A stretch of DNA of 64,000 bases from Bacillota bacterium (GTDB taxonomy: Bacteria; Bacillota; Clostridia; Lachnospirales; Cellulosilyticaceae). A model generated the notes under the pieces. It saw only the letters and a list, made by a program, of their open reading frames with translations, did not search any database and was not told the DNA's origin. Positions 45,076 to 53,509 of this stretch are shown in pieces. Both the position numbers and the translations under genes were made by a program. Where the stretch lies: contig JAEZJJ010000036.1 of assembly GCA_023436395.1 (NCBI GenBank), positions 1 through 64,000 of the forward strand, written 5' to 3'. Position 1 is the first letter of the stretch, and each line of letters opens with the position of its first letter.

Positions 45076-45702
45076 TTAATCTTCACTTCTTCTCCACAGT
45101 TTAGCAGAAAATAAAGCCGCCTCTGTACGATGTGACATTTCTAGTTTTATCAAAATACTACTAATATGTTTTTTTACTGTTGCTTCTGTAATAAATAACT
45201 GCTCTGCTATTTGACGGTTAGTGATACCCTTACCCAAAATTTTAAATACTTCATATTCTCTCTCTGTTAAAAGCAGCTTGATTTTACTATAGGATGTTTC
45301 ATTTACTTTTCCTGCTAACTTATTGATATAAAATAAATTCCCCCTTGCTATACTCTTAATGGCATAACAAATATCTTCTTTAGTAGCCTCTTGATGTATA
45401 TAACCTTCTACCCCTAGAGCCCTTGCTTTTTCCATATCTTCATTCCTAAAAAGTGTTGTAAATACAAGAAACTTTGTACCTAATCCCTCACTCTTAGCTT
45501 TTTCTACTAAACTTAAGCCATTCTCTCTTTTCCCTAAAGATAAATTAATAATGGCAATATCTATTTTTTGAACTCTTAACTGTTTCATTGCCTCCTCTAT
45601 AGTGGTTGTCTCTATAATTTCCTGAAACTCATCCTCTATGCTTAACATAGTCATTAAACCTTTCCTTATTATTTCATAGCTTTCTAGAATGAGTAGTTTC
45701 AT
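45076..45702 (-). CDS. NarL/LuxR-type response regulator with a degenerate receiver
   Basis: The 208-residue protein has a receiver-like domain (1-120) and a LuxR-type helix-turn-helix (LTEREYEVFKILGKGITNRQIAEQLFITEATVKKHIS). The receiver lacks key residues: E7-S8 replaces the acidic pair, N53 (IINLSL) the phospho-acceptor Asp, and Q104 (GYIHQEA) the conserved Lys. It cannot be phosphorylated in the usual way. No histidine kinase is adjacent. Its place upstream of the TasA-like genes makes it their likely regulator. AAGGAGGG precedes the ATG. Confidence 0.87.
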   Translation of the reverse strand: MKLLILESYEIIRKGLMTMLSIEDEFQEIIETTTIEEAMKQLRVQKIDIAIINLSLGKRENGLSLVEKAKSEGLGTKFLVFTTLFRNEDMEKARALGVEGYIHQEATKEDICYAIKSIARGNLFYINKLAGKVNETSYSKIKLLLTEREYEVFKILGKGITNRQIAEQLFITEATVKKHISSILIKLEMSHRTEAALFSAKLWRRSED

Positions 45703-45861
45703 GTTTCCCTCCTTGCATGTTCGATTAACATCCCTAACTTAATTTTATTCAGTAGGTAAAGCTACCTGTATAATATAGCTTATCTTTTTATTAAGTTTCT
45801 CTCTAAATATTTATATTAGGACTTTACTAAAAAATGAACATAAATTTATTCCACGCAAAAA

Positions 45862-45884
45862 AGACGATGCCTAAGGCATCGTCT
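45862..45884 (-). terminator. Terminator of the cold-shock gene
   Basis: agacgatgcc/ggcatcgtct is an almost perfect hairpin followed by a U-run on the minus strand. Confidence 0.9.
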
Positions 45885-45908
45885 ATATTCAGCATGATTG
45901 ATTGCTAA

Positions 45909-46106
45909 TTAGCATTTAACTACGTTAGCAGCTTGTGGTCCTCTGTTACCTTCAACGATATCGAAGTTAACTTCTTGACCTTCTTCTAAAGTTTTGAATC
46001 CTTCTGTTTGAATAGCTGTGAAGTGTACGAATACATCATCTCCACCTTCTCTTTCGATGAATCCAAATCCTTTTTCTGCATTAAACCATTTAACTTTACC
46101 TGTCAT
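45909..46106 (-). CDS. Cold-shock protein, CspA family
   Basis: This 65-residue OB-fold protein has both RNA-binding motifs, KGFGFIE and DVFVHF, and ends in PQAANVV. It binds single-stranded RNA and melts structure. TTTAAGGAGG lies before the ATG. A promoter (46240-46268) gives a leader of about 125 bases, long as in other cold-shock genes, so control at the RNA level is likely. Confidence 0.96.
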   Translation of the reverse strand: MTGKVKWFNAEKGFGFIEREGGDDVFVHFTAIQTEGFKTLEEGQEVNFDIVEGNRGPQAANVVKC

Positions 46107-46239
46107 GTTACTAGGCCTCCTTAAATAAAATCTTTATTGCTAAAACACTGCTACGCAAAACGTTATTCGGTCTTGCTAGTCATTTGTTACAAGAGGCCTA
46201 CCTATCCGTTTTTGTTTCAATATTTTAACTTACATTCTA

Positions 46240-46268
46240 ATATTATCATAATTATCTCGAAAAATCAA
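46240..46268 (-). promoter_or_regulatory. Promoter of the cold-shock gene
   Basis: On the minus strand TTGATT (46263-46268) and TAATAT (46240-46245) are 17 bases apart. The following leader (46107-46233) contains small inverted repeats. Nothing else was seen between 46107 and 46449. Confidence 0.7.
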
Positions 46269-46449
46269 GATGGTTTAAATTTTTTTACATAATACTATGA
46301 GAATTATGCACTTTTTTCATGTATTTTTCATATATTTTTTGGTCTCTTTCTTATTATGTCCTCTAATTTTCTTGATTATAGACAATCAGATAACATTAAA
46401 CATAAGTATATATTACCATATAGTTCATTATTTGTTTACAGTTTTTTAA

Positions 46450-47313
46450 TTACTTCTCATACTTTTTTATAATTTGGCCATGTTTTTCTTTATAGTAAAG
46501 CATCTTGCCACAGGTCATTTTTCCTTCCTTACATCTACCATGTACACATGTAGGTACTGCATACTTAAATATGGTTGGTGCTATTTCCATACAAGCAAGC
46601 CACATTTCATAGGCCATATCTCTAATTTCTTCTTGAGCTCTATCACAAAGTCGCTCCTTAAAGAAGTTAAATAATGCTCTTACATTCATAGTTACTTGAA
46701 TCTTTGTCTCACATGCATTAGGAAGAACATAGCGGGCATTTTCTATGGCTATTTTTTCAAGCTTGGAGTAAAGTTTTTTATCTTTTTCATTAAGTATTTC
46801 TAAAACAGCTTCTGCCTCTCTATTATTGGCAATAGCCTCATTCACTTCTTTAGGTGTTTGACCATTATTTGCTTGCTCTATAATTTGTTCCATCAATAAT
46901 GAGAGTGCAATATGATTATAATCTTCTTGAAGTCTTTCCATCATTTGAATATAATCTGCCTTTAAACTCTCACATTTTGCAATAGGCTTAGGAATAACAT
47001 ATTCAAACTGCCCTTCACTTACATAGCGTTGAGATTTCTGAGAATAACTACATCCAATCCTATGACGAACTAACTGATGGGTTAAAGAACGGCTTACCCC
47101 CTCTATTCCAAAAGTAATACTACTATGTTCTAATATAGAACCATGGCCAATTTCTAGTATCATATTTAAAAACTTCTCGGCACTTTCTGGGGTGATTTGA
47201 TCTCTAAGCTCTTCTATGTCTGCTGAACTATAACAAAGTCTAGCACCTCTTACAATATTTTGTTCAAATTCTGGTGTATGACTTAATACTACGACGTTTA
47301 ATTTAGTTTCCAT
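46450..47313 (-). CDS. thyX: Flavin-dependent thymidylate synthase
   Basis: This 287-residue enzyme makes dTMP from dUMP with methylene-THF, FAD and NADPH. It has the ThyX signature RHRIGCSYSQKSQRY at residues 83-97, one residue longer than the usual RHRx7S spacing, and the flanking HGSILEHSSITF. The C-terminal ACMEIAPTIFKYAVPTC includes Cys-rich ends (CVHGRCKEGKMTCGK) not found in short ThyX proteins. It diverges from folA. Confidence 0.93.
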   Translation of the reverse strand: METKLNVVVLSHTPEFEQNIVRGARLCYSSADIEELRDQITPESAEKFLNMILEIGHGSILEHSSITFGIEGVSRSLTHQLVRHRIGCSYSQKSQRYVSEGQFEYVIPKPIAKCESLKADYIQMMERLQEDYNHIALSLLMEQIIEQANNGQTPKEVNEAIANNREAEAVLEILNEKDKKLYSKLEKIAIENARYVLPNACETKIQVTMNVRALFNFFKERLCDRAQEEIRDMAYEMWLACMEIAPTIFKYAVPTCVHGRCKEGKMTCGKMLYYKEKHGQIIKKYEK

Positions 47314-47451
47314 TTGTCTTTTCCCTTTCCTATTAACTACATTGAATATTTTTTCAACTTTTATATGATGAAAGTTTATTATAAAACCACATTTATAGCA
47401 AGTTAATTATCTGTTATACTGGTATTAATATTTTTATGGAGGTTTACATCA

Positions 47452-47937
47452 TTGATTTGTTTGATTGCAGCCATTAGTAAGAATTATCAAATTGGTATTC
47501 ATAATCAAATGCCTTGGCATATCCCTGAAGACCTTGCCTACTTTCGCCAAATGACTACAGGGCATACTGTGATTATGGGGAGGAAGACCTTTGAAAGCAT
47601 AGGAAAACCTCTACCCAATCGGATTAATGTTGTGCTTACTACTAATTCTCATTTTTCTGCACCCCAGGTCACTGTATTAAATGACTTCTCTGCTGCTCTT
47701 AATCTATGTCATCACACAAGTGAAACTGTCTTTATTATAGGTGGTGGAGAAATTTATATGGCCTTTTTACCTTATGCAGATCGCCTCTACCTTACACTCA
47801 TTGATCAGGTAGTCGTAGGCGATACTTCTTTTCCCCCGTTTGAAAAAGATTTTAAACTCATCCAAAGTAGTCCTAGTCAAAATAGTGCCCTTACAGGTAT
47901 CCCCTACACTTTTACTATTTGGGAACGCTGTAGATAA
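47452..47937 (+). CDS. folA: Dihydrofolate reductase
   Basis: The 161-residue product has the DHFR marks: LIAAISKNYQIGIHNQMPWHIPEDLAYF, TGHTVIMGRKTFESIGKPLPNR and VFIIGGGEIY. It reduces dihydrofolate to THF with NADPH. The start codon is TTG 47452 with GGAGG nine bases before it, which may keep expression low. It is divergent from thyX, whose reaction does not make dihydrofolate. Confidence 0.95.
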   Translation: MICLIAAISKNYQIGIHNQMPWHIPEDLAYFRQMTTGHTVIMGRKTFESIGKPLPNRINVVLTTNSHFSAPQVTVLNDFSAALNLCHHTSETVFIIGGGEIYMAFLPYADRLYLTLIDQVVVGDTSFPPFEKDFKLIQSSPSQNSALTGIPYTFTIWERCR

Positions 47938-47941
47938 TAGA

Positions 47942-47976
47942 AAAAGCTGTAGTACACCTCCTGTACTACAGCTCTT
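47942..47976. terminator. Bidirectional terminator between folA and the helicase gene
   Basis: aaaagctgtagtaca pairs with tgtactacagctcttt around a 5-base loop between the convergent genes. Confidence 0.9.
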
Positions 47977-47991
47977 TAATATCACTTCAAT

Positions 47992-49734
47992 CTATTTTTC
48001 TTTATTTCTACTACCTTGTTGTGCACGATAATTTGAACGTTTGCTATTATCTTGACGTCTTCCAGCACCGCGTCCCATTTGACGCTCTCTACCATCTTGT
48101 TTTCTGTTTGCCACTTCAATGTTAACTCTTCTACCTTTTAAGCTTTCACCTACAAGGTTAGCCATTACATCTCCAAGATATTTCTTTGGAATTTCAAAGA
48201 ATGAGAATTTATCTAACATATCTACACGGCCAATTTCTTTACCTGAAAGTTCACAGTTAGATGCAATAAACTTAACAAGTTCTGATACTTGAAGATTATC
48301 TTTACGTCCTAAGTTAATGAATAAACGTACAAATTCCCCTTCAATTTTGCTTGTATCATAGCTATTGCGTGCTGATAAATCTTCTACAGAATACTCTGCT
48401 GAAGCTCCCATTACCATCTTATCCATTGTAAGTTTCAAGAAAGCTGCTGATACTTCTAGGGATGTAGCATAGTTCTCATCTTCGATGTCGCCTACTTCTT
48501 CTAGCATTTTCTCAATAAACCCAATATATTTAGTAAGTTTACCTTCCGCTAAAGTCGCCTTAACTTCATCCATAATGCCACTCAGTTTATTTTCTTGAAT
48601 ATCTTCAATTGATGGGGGTTTTACTAGTTTAATTTTAGATTTTGTGTAACGTTGGATATCACGTAATTTTGCTAATTCTTTGCCTGCTGCAAAAGTATAA
48701 GATACCCCTTCCCTTTGCGCACGTCCTGTACGTCCAATACGATGTACATAGTATTCTTCATCACTTGGCACATCATAGTTAAATACAGCATCTACATCAT
48801 CTACGTCAATCCCTCTAGCCGCAACATCTGTTGCAATAAGGATATCAATAAGACCATTTCTAAAGCGAGACATAACATTATCTCTTTGAAGTTGTTTCAT
48901 ATCTCCATGAAGTGACTCAGCGCTGTATCCTCTTGCTTGAAGATCTCTACATAAATCATCTACACGTTTTTTAGTATTACAGAATACTACTGAAAGCTTG
49001 AAGTTATTTGCATCAATTAAACGTGATAAAACTTCTACTTTATTACTTTCTCTAACTTCAAGATAGTATTGTTTTACTGTTGGTACTGTCAGTTCTTTAT
49101 GCACCACATTAACTGTTATTGGATTTCTTTGATACTTATTGGCAATATCTAAAATAGCTTTCGCTAAAGTTGCTGAAAAGAGTACAAATTGACGTTCTTC
49201 TGGTACACTTTCCAAAATAACATCAATATCTTCACGGAATCCCATGTTAAGCATTTCATCTGCTTCATCTAGGATAATCATCTTTAGATTTTCTAATTTT
49301 AAAGTTCCTCTTCTAAGGTGGTCCATAATTCTACCTGGAGTACCTACGATAATTTGAGGTTTCTTCTTAAGAGCTATAATTTGTCTATCGATTTGTTGCC
49401 CTCCATAAATAGGAAGGATACGTACGCCTCTTTTATATCTAGCAAGAGCCGAAAGCTCTTCTGTTGTTTGAATAACAAGCTCACGAGTCGGACAAAGAAT
49501 AAGCACTTGTACTTTTTCATTAGTAGTGTCAATACCTTCTACCGCTGGAATTCCGAACGCACAAGTTTTCCCTGTTCCTGTTGGTGCTTGTGCAATAATA
49601 TCATTTCCTTGTAAAATAACAGGGATTGCCTTACCTTGAATAGGTGTTGTTTCTTCAAATCCCATGTCCTGTGCCGCTCTAATAATGTCTTCTGATACTT
49701 CTAGTTGGTTAAATAATATACTTTCTATAATCAT
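47992..49734 (-). CDS. DEAD-box RNA helicase with a DbpA-type RNA-binding domain
   Basis: This 580-residue protein has Q-motif GFEETTPIQ, Walker A APTGTGKT, DEADEM, SAT and HRIGRTGR. A helical linker and a DbpA-like domain follow (VRLFINLGRKDNLQVSELVKFIA...FSFFEIPKKY). It ends in an Arg/Gly/Gln-rich tail. This is the DeaD/CsdA/CshA layout, acting in ribosome assembly and mRNA turnover, often under cold conditions. It is monocistronic. Confidence 0.94.
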   Translation of the reverse strand: MIIESILFNQLEVSEDIIRAAQDMGFEETTPIQGKAIPVILQGNDIIAQAPTGTGKTCAFGIPAVEGIDTTNEKVQVLILCPTRELVIQTTEELSALARYKRGVRILPIYGGQQIDRQIIALKKKPQIIVGTPGRIMDHLRRGTLKLENLKMIILDEADEMLNMGFREDIDVILESVPEERQFVLFSATLAKAILDIANKYQRNPITVNVVHKELTVPTVKQYYLEVRESNKVEVLSRLIDANNFKLSVVFCNTKKRVDDLCRDLQARGYSAESLHGDMKQLQRDNVMSRFRNGLIDILIATDVAARGIDVDDVDAVFNYDVPSDEEYYVHRIGRTGRAQREGVSYTFAAGKELAKLRDIQRYTKSKIKLVKPPSIEDIQENKLSGIMDEVKATLAEGKLTKYIGFIEKMLEEVGDIEDENYATSLEVSAAFLKLTMDKMVMGASAEYSVEDLSARNSYDTSKIEGEFVRLFINLGRKDNLQVSELVKFIASNCELSGKEIGRVDMLDKFSFFEIPKKYLGDVMANLVGESLKGRRVNIEVANRKQDGRERQMGRGAGRRQDNSKRSNYRAQQGSRNKEK

Positions 49735-49943
49735 TACCTCTACAATCTATTATATAATTTATAAGTGAAAAATAAAGTATTCGCTTACATCGCTACCCTT
49801 AATCATACTACATTTCTCAAAAAACTACAAGAAGTAAAATGTACCTAATTATAGTAAAAACATATTATTTCAATTATTATATAGATGTTTCAGTAAAATA
49901 TAGGGTAAAGTGCATTCTGAAATAAATAAGATTTTATACAAAA

Positions 49944-49975
49944 AAATGAGTACACACCTAAATGAGTACTCATTT
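49944..49975 (-). terminator. Terminator after the M50-like gene
   Basis: aaatgagtac/gtactcattt stem with a U-run on the minus strand. The rest of 49735-50034 is AT-rich and shows nothing else. Confidence 0.75.
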
Positions 49976-50034
49976 TTCACTTAGCAACATATGATAATTA
50001 GAATTTTTAACTTTATGGTACACTCCGAGCCGTT

Positions 50035-50532
50035 CTAATTACGAAAGGCTAATTTGTACTTCTGTAAAACAATCTTCACAAAGACTATTGCATTGATTAC
50101 TAAGAGAATCGCATATACGATTCGAGCTGCAATCTCTGGAATTAGCAAAGAAATTCCATTCATATCTCCACCACCGAAGAAACCACAAAGAAGACTCAAA
50201 TATAACGGATCAATAAACAGCATTGCAATTGTAATATAGTAGGTGCATGCCTGGAATACTTTGGAAGATAGTTTGCCGATTTTTCCTATCAATGCAATTA
50301 ACACATAGGCACATATAGTTGTGGCAACAGAACCCAAAATACAGAAAACCCCAATTTGGGTTTGTGTCATCTGTTCTACAAATATGCCTATTTGTATTCC
50401 AACCCCCATAAAATTGATTTGCTTAAATGCACCAAGGGATAAAGCATATAATAAATGCGTACCTTCGTGTATTATATAGTAAGCTATAATTGCTGCAAAC
50501 AATCCAATGTATTGTCTTACTTGTTTATTCAT
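50035..50532 (-). CDS. Small M50-like membrane protein with an HExxH motif
   Basis: This 165-residue protein has four or five hydrophobic segments. The first carries YYIIHEGTHLLYALSLGA, an HExxH zinc-protease motif inside the membrane, and later DPLYLSLLCGFFGGGDMNG offers a third ligand (Asp), as in site-2 proteases. It lacks PDZ and CBS domains. Family assignment to M50 is by motif only; the substrate is unknown. It is a single gene between the helicase and the tRNA. Confidence 0.75.
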   Translation of the reverse strand: MNKQVRQYIGLFAAIIAYYIIHEGTHLLYALSLGAFKQINFMGVGIQIGIFVEQMTQTQIGVFCILGSVATTICAYVLIALIGKIGKLSSKVFQACTYYITIAMLFIDPLYLSLLCGFFGGGDMNGISLLIPEIAARIVYAILLVINAIVFVKIVLQKYKLAFRN

Positions 50533-50611
50533 CTCCCATTACCTCGTCGAACTCAAGTTTATTGAATTAATTATATCATTCTCTTATGAAAATTCAATCG
50601 AGAATAAAGAA

Positions 50612-50657
50612 AAAGGTTGACCATTTTAGATACTCTCGCATAAAATGATCAACCTTA
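50612..50657 (-). terminator. Terminator of tRNA-Leu
   Basis: aaaaggttgaccatttta pairs with taaaatgatcaacctta, followed by U-rich sequence on the minus strand, a few bases past the tRNA 3' end. Confidence 0.85.
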
Positions 50658-50662
50658 TTTGA

Positions 50663-50744
50663 TGCGGGCGAAGGGAGTCGAACCCTTACACCTCGCGGCG
50701 CTAGATCCTAAGTCTAGTGCGTCTGCCAATTCCGCCACGCCCGC
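50663..50744 (-). tRNA. tRNA-Leu (anticodon UAG)
   Basis: The minus strand folds as a class II tRNA of 82 bases. Acceptor GCGGGCG pairs with CGCCCGC, a TGGC-containing D-arm follows, then an anticodon stem CTAGA/TCTAG with loop CTTAGGA (anticodon TAG), a variable arm, and TTCGACTC in the T-arm. CCA is not encoded. It reads CUN leucine codons. Confidence 0.97.
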
Positions 50745-50881
50745 AAACCTGATACTTGATTATAATAACAGAAACTATTAAGTTCGTCTAGTCTTTTTTT
50801 TATAAAAATATCAGGCAGTATCATAGTTTAAATATTGTATTCTTTTTAACTCAATTCTTTCATTTTAATATCCTACATTAT

Positions 50882-53509
50882 TTATTGGCCTTGACTAGTT
50901 GATTCTTGAAGTGCCATTTTTTTATCTACTTCCACCTTTTCATCTGCCTTTACCTTCTCAGTTTCTCCCCCATTCTCTACCTTATTCTCTGCCTCTTCTT
51001 TGTTATGTATGAGTTCTAGTTCCTTCTTAACAGCATCTTCTGGCAAGCCGAGCCTATTCATAGAGACTTTTATCTCCTCCTCAGGCTTTAAAATCACGGT
51101 ATTGATACCTTTAATAGTCAAGTCAACCTCTAACTTAGGAAGTTCTTCTAGATCTTTTGATGCCTGCAAGGGCGTATTTATCTCTTCTGTTGGTGTCTGC
51201 TCTGTACCTTGTGCACTTGAAGGCGTAATCAGATAGTTTTTATAAATAAAATAACCACCTATCCCTAGGCCTACGCATAATACAGTCACTATGCACCCTA
51301 TTCCTATGTTTTTTCCGTATCTAGAAATAAACTTTAGAAAGGCTGGTTGCATCGCCTTATTCAGTTTGCTATATAACATTTTTGTCTTTAGCTGATTATC
51401 TAGTTTCTGCTTGACAAGCTCTTTTGGCCACTTCCCTTCTCTCTCCTTTAATCTAGTAAAAAACTGAATAATGGTGGTGTCAAAACTTCCTTTGTTCATA
51501 TAAAATTCTTGTCCCTTACTCCAAATCACAAAGTCTAACATAATCTCTGGACTAATGGGATAGAGATATTCTAGAACACGTGGTAAATTAAGCTGCCATT
51601 CATTACTTGTACCTTTTTTAGATTCTAAGAAAGCATATACCAACATATAAAAATCTTCTCTTCTAACTGTTTGACTGTAGAAATGCTGAATTTGTCTTTG
51701 AACAGCCGGGTTTACTTTTATATACTTGGGACTCATTGCCTCTATGTTTGTCTTAAGCTTTTGATAGTCCTTAATCATCTCATACTTCTCATCTTCATAG
51801 CTATGTTTAAAAGAAATATGACACAACGCCTCTTCTGATTCAATGGCTTCTAGACGTACATGTTTTAAAAAGTGCTCTTCACCAAGAATCAGGAGTTCTC
51901 TGTACAAACGTCCTTCCCGATTTTCACACCATTTCTCTACTTTTTCTAAAAATTTTACTTTATTATGAGCTACTTGAGCACAATCCATAAATCTATTTTT
52001 AACTAAGTTTGAATAATAAATATCTGTAAATAAAATAGTTTCTACGGGTTCAAAGTGTGCTACTTTACTAATAAGAGCTTCTAGATGATTAATACCTTCT
52101 AGGCTTTCCTTTAGATATACATAGCCTACCTCTTCTTTTAGTTCATCCCTACTATAGAGCTTTGCAAATAAACTTTGATAAAGTGAACTTTCTTTACTTG
52201 CTTCTATTAAAAGACTTCTTATATAAGTGTCTTCTTTATCTCTTCTAGTCAATTCAATAGCTTCTAGCAAAATCCTAAGGGTCTCTTCTAGTCCCGCTTC
52301 ATTGTCTTTATGAATCTTGAGTTTAAATTGTATAATGGCTATGATTTCATCTTTACTTAAAAGTCGCCCACCTCTTAAGCTAGCCTCTAGGCTATCAATG
52401 GCATATCCCGTAAGCTGCATCAATTCTCTCTTAAAATCCTCTCCAAGAGGTAAACTTAAATACTCTAGAAGCCCAGTTAAAAAACCTTCCCTTTCTCTTC
52501 CTTCCTCTAAAAGATAAGTCTTATGACTGCAGGAATAAGCATAAAGAGCAAATGCTGTAGCAACTCGATTATAAAAGCTTAGACTTTTTTCCCCTTTATC
52601 CTTCATGGCAGTCAATAATTGTTCGGCATAATTATTAAATTTCTCCCATAATGGTTTAACCCCTCTAAACATATTTGCCACTTTAAAATAAGCATCTAAA
52701 TGAGTGGTTTCATCGAGGTTTAAAAACTTCTCATTCTCAAAATCCAATATATATTCCTTAGATATCTTTGTGTCATAGCGTAAAGTCCCCTTCTCTAAGA
52801 AGGTAATATGTATATTCTTCTTTGCCTCACTACTACGCGAATAAGTACTAACACCTAATTCCTCTGTCACACTCCAAGGTAGGCTTAAATAAATGTGATA
52901 TAATAAGGCTTTAGCGTACATTCCCAGCTCAGAAATAGGCACATCTAGCACAATAAAGACTTTTTTCTTTGAGTTAACTGCCGTAAAAACAGCAGCTAAT
53001 AGCTTCTCAAATAGCTTCTCATCTATTCTTAGTTCATTAAAAAGTCTTTCTCTCACCATAAACAAAGGATTATTTCCTTCATAAGGAATAGCTGCTAAGG
53101 TAAGAAGCTCCTGGCCTAGAGTCATATCATAACTTGACTCAAATCCTGTAATACCAAATAATTTCTCTGGTTCTTTCACATAACGATGTTTTTCATTAGA
53201 TGATAATATATAGTTATGCATAAAAAATGTTGAACGAAGCCCTGTAAAATCTTTATTTTTGTATACTGCTTGTCCAACAATTAATTCTCCCGAAGGAACT
53301 GGCATAATGATGAAATGAGGAGGATACTTTGTCTCATCCTCTTCTCCGCTTTTTTGCAGTTCACTAGGTGAATCATAATGACATATAGGGTGAATATATT
53401 TTTTAATAAAATCTAATTTGAGCATTGGAGATTTAGCAATGGTATCATAGCCATCTGTCTTAGAAAATAGGCCGCCTCTCTCTCTCGTATAGTATTGTTG
53501 CTCAATCAT
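50882..53509 (-). CDS. GAP1-N2-like GTPase-associated protein with one membrane helix
   Basis: The 875-residue product begins EQQYYTRERGGLFSKTDGYDTIAKSP, which I recognise as the GAP1-N2 (GTPase-associated protein 1, N-terminal) pattern. A long alpha-helical region follows, then a membrane helix at about 734-756 (GCIVTVLCVGLGIGGYFIY) and a charged C-terminal tail of about 110 residues rich in Glu and Lys. Its ATG overlaps the GTPase stop codon (TAATG), so the two are coupled. By family context it is the partner or adaptor of that GTPase. It is the last gene of the operon. Confidence 0.75.
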   Translation of the reverse strand: MIEQQYYTRERGGLFSKTDGYDTIAKSPMLKLDFIKKYIHPICHYDSPSELQKSGEEDETKYPPHFIIMPVPSGELIVGQAVYKNKDFTGLRSTFFMHNYILSSNEKHRYVKEPEKLFGITGFESSYDMTLGQELLTLAAIPYEGNNPLFMVRERLFNELRIDEKLFEKLLAAVFTAVNSKKKVFIVLDVPISELGMYAKALLYHIYLSLPWSVTEELGVSTYSRSSEAKKNIHITFLEKGTLRYDTKISKEYILDFENEKFLNLDETTHLDAYFKVANMFRGVKPLWEKFNNYAEQLLTAMKDKGEKSLSFYNRVATAFALYAYSCSHKTYLLEEGREREGFLTGLLEYLSLPLGEDFKRELMQLTGYAIDSLEASLRGGRLLSKDEIIAIIQFKLKIHKDNEAGLEETLRILLEAIELTRRDKEDTYIRSLLIEASKESSLYQSLFAKLYSRDELKEEVGYVYLKESLEGINHLEALISKVAHFEPVETILFTDIYYSNLVKNRFMDCAQVAHNKVKFLEKVEKWCENREGRLYRELLILGEEHFLKHVRLEAIESEEALCHISFKHSYEDEKYEMIKDYQKLKTNIEAMSPKYIKVNPAVQRQIQHFYSQTVRREDFYMLVYAFLESKKGTSNEWQLNLPRVLEYLYPISPEIMLDFVIWSKGQEFYMNKGSFDTTIIQFFTRLKEREGKWPKELVKQKLDNQLKTKMLYSKLNKAMQPAFLKFISRYGKNIGIGCIVTVLCVGLGIGGYFIYKNYLITPSSAQGTEQTPTEEINTPLQASKDLEELPKLEVDLTIKGINTVILKPEEEIKVSMNRLGLPEDAVKKELELIHNKEEAENKVENGGETEKVKADEKVEVDKKMALQESTSQGQ

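Noticed and set aside
46107..46240. A riboswitch in front of the cold-shock gene
   Set aside because: The leader is long and structured as in other cold-shock genes, but no known riboswitch consensus was seen.
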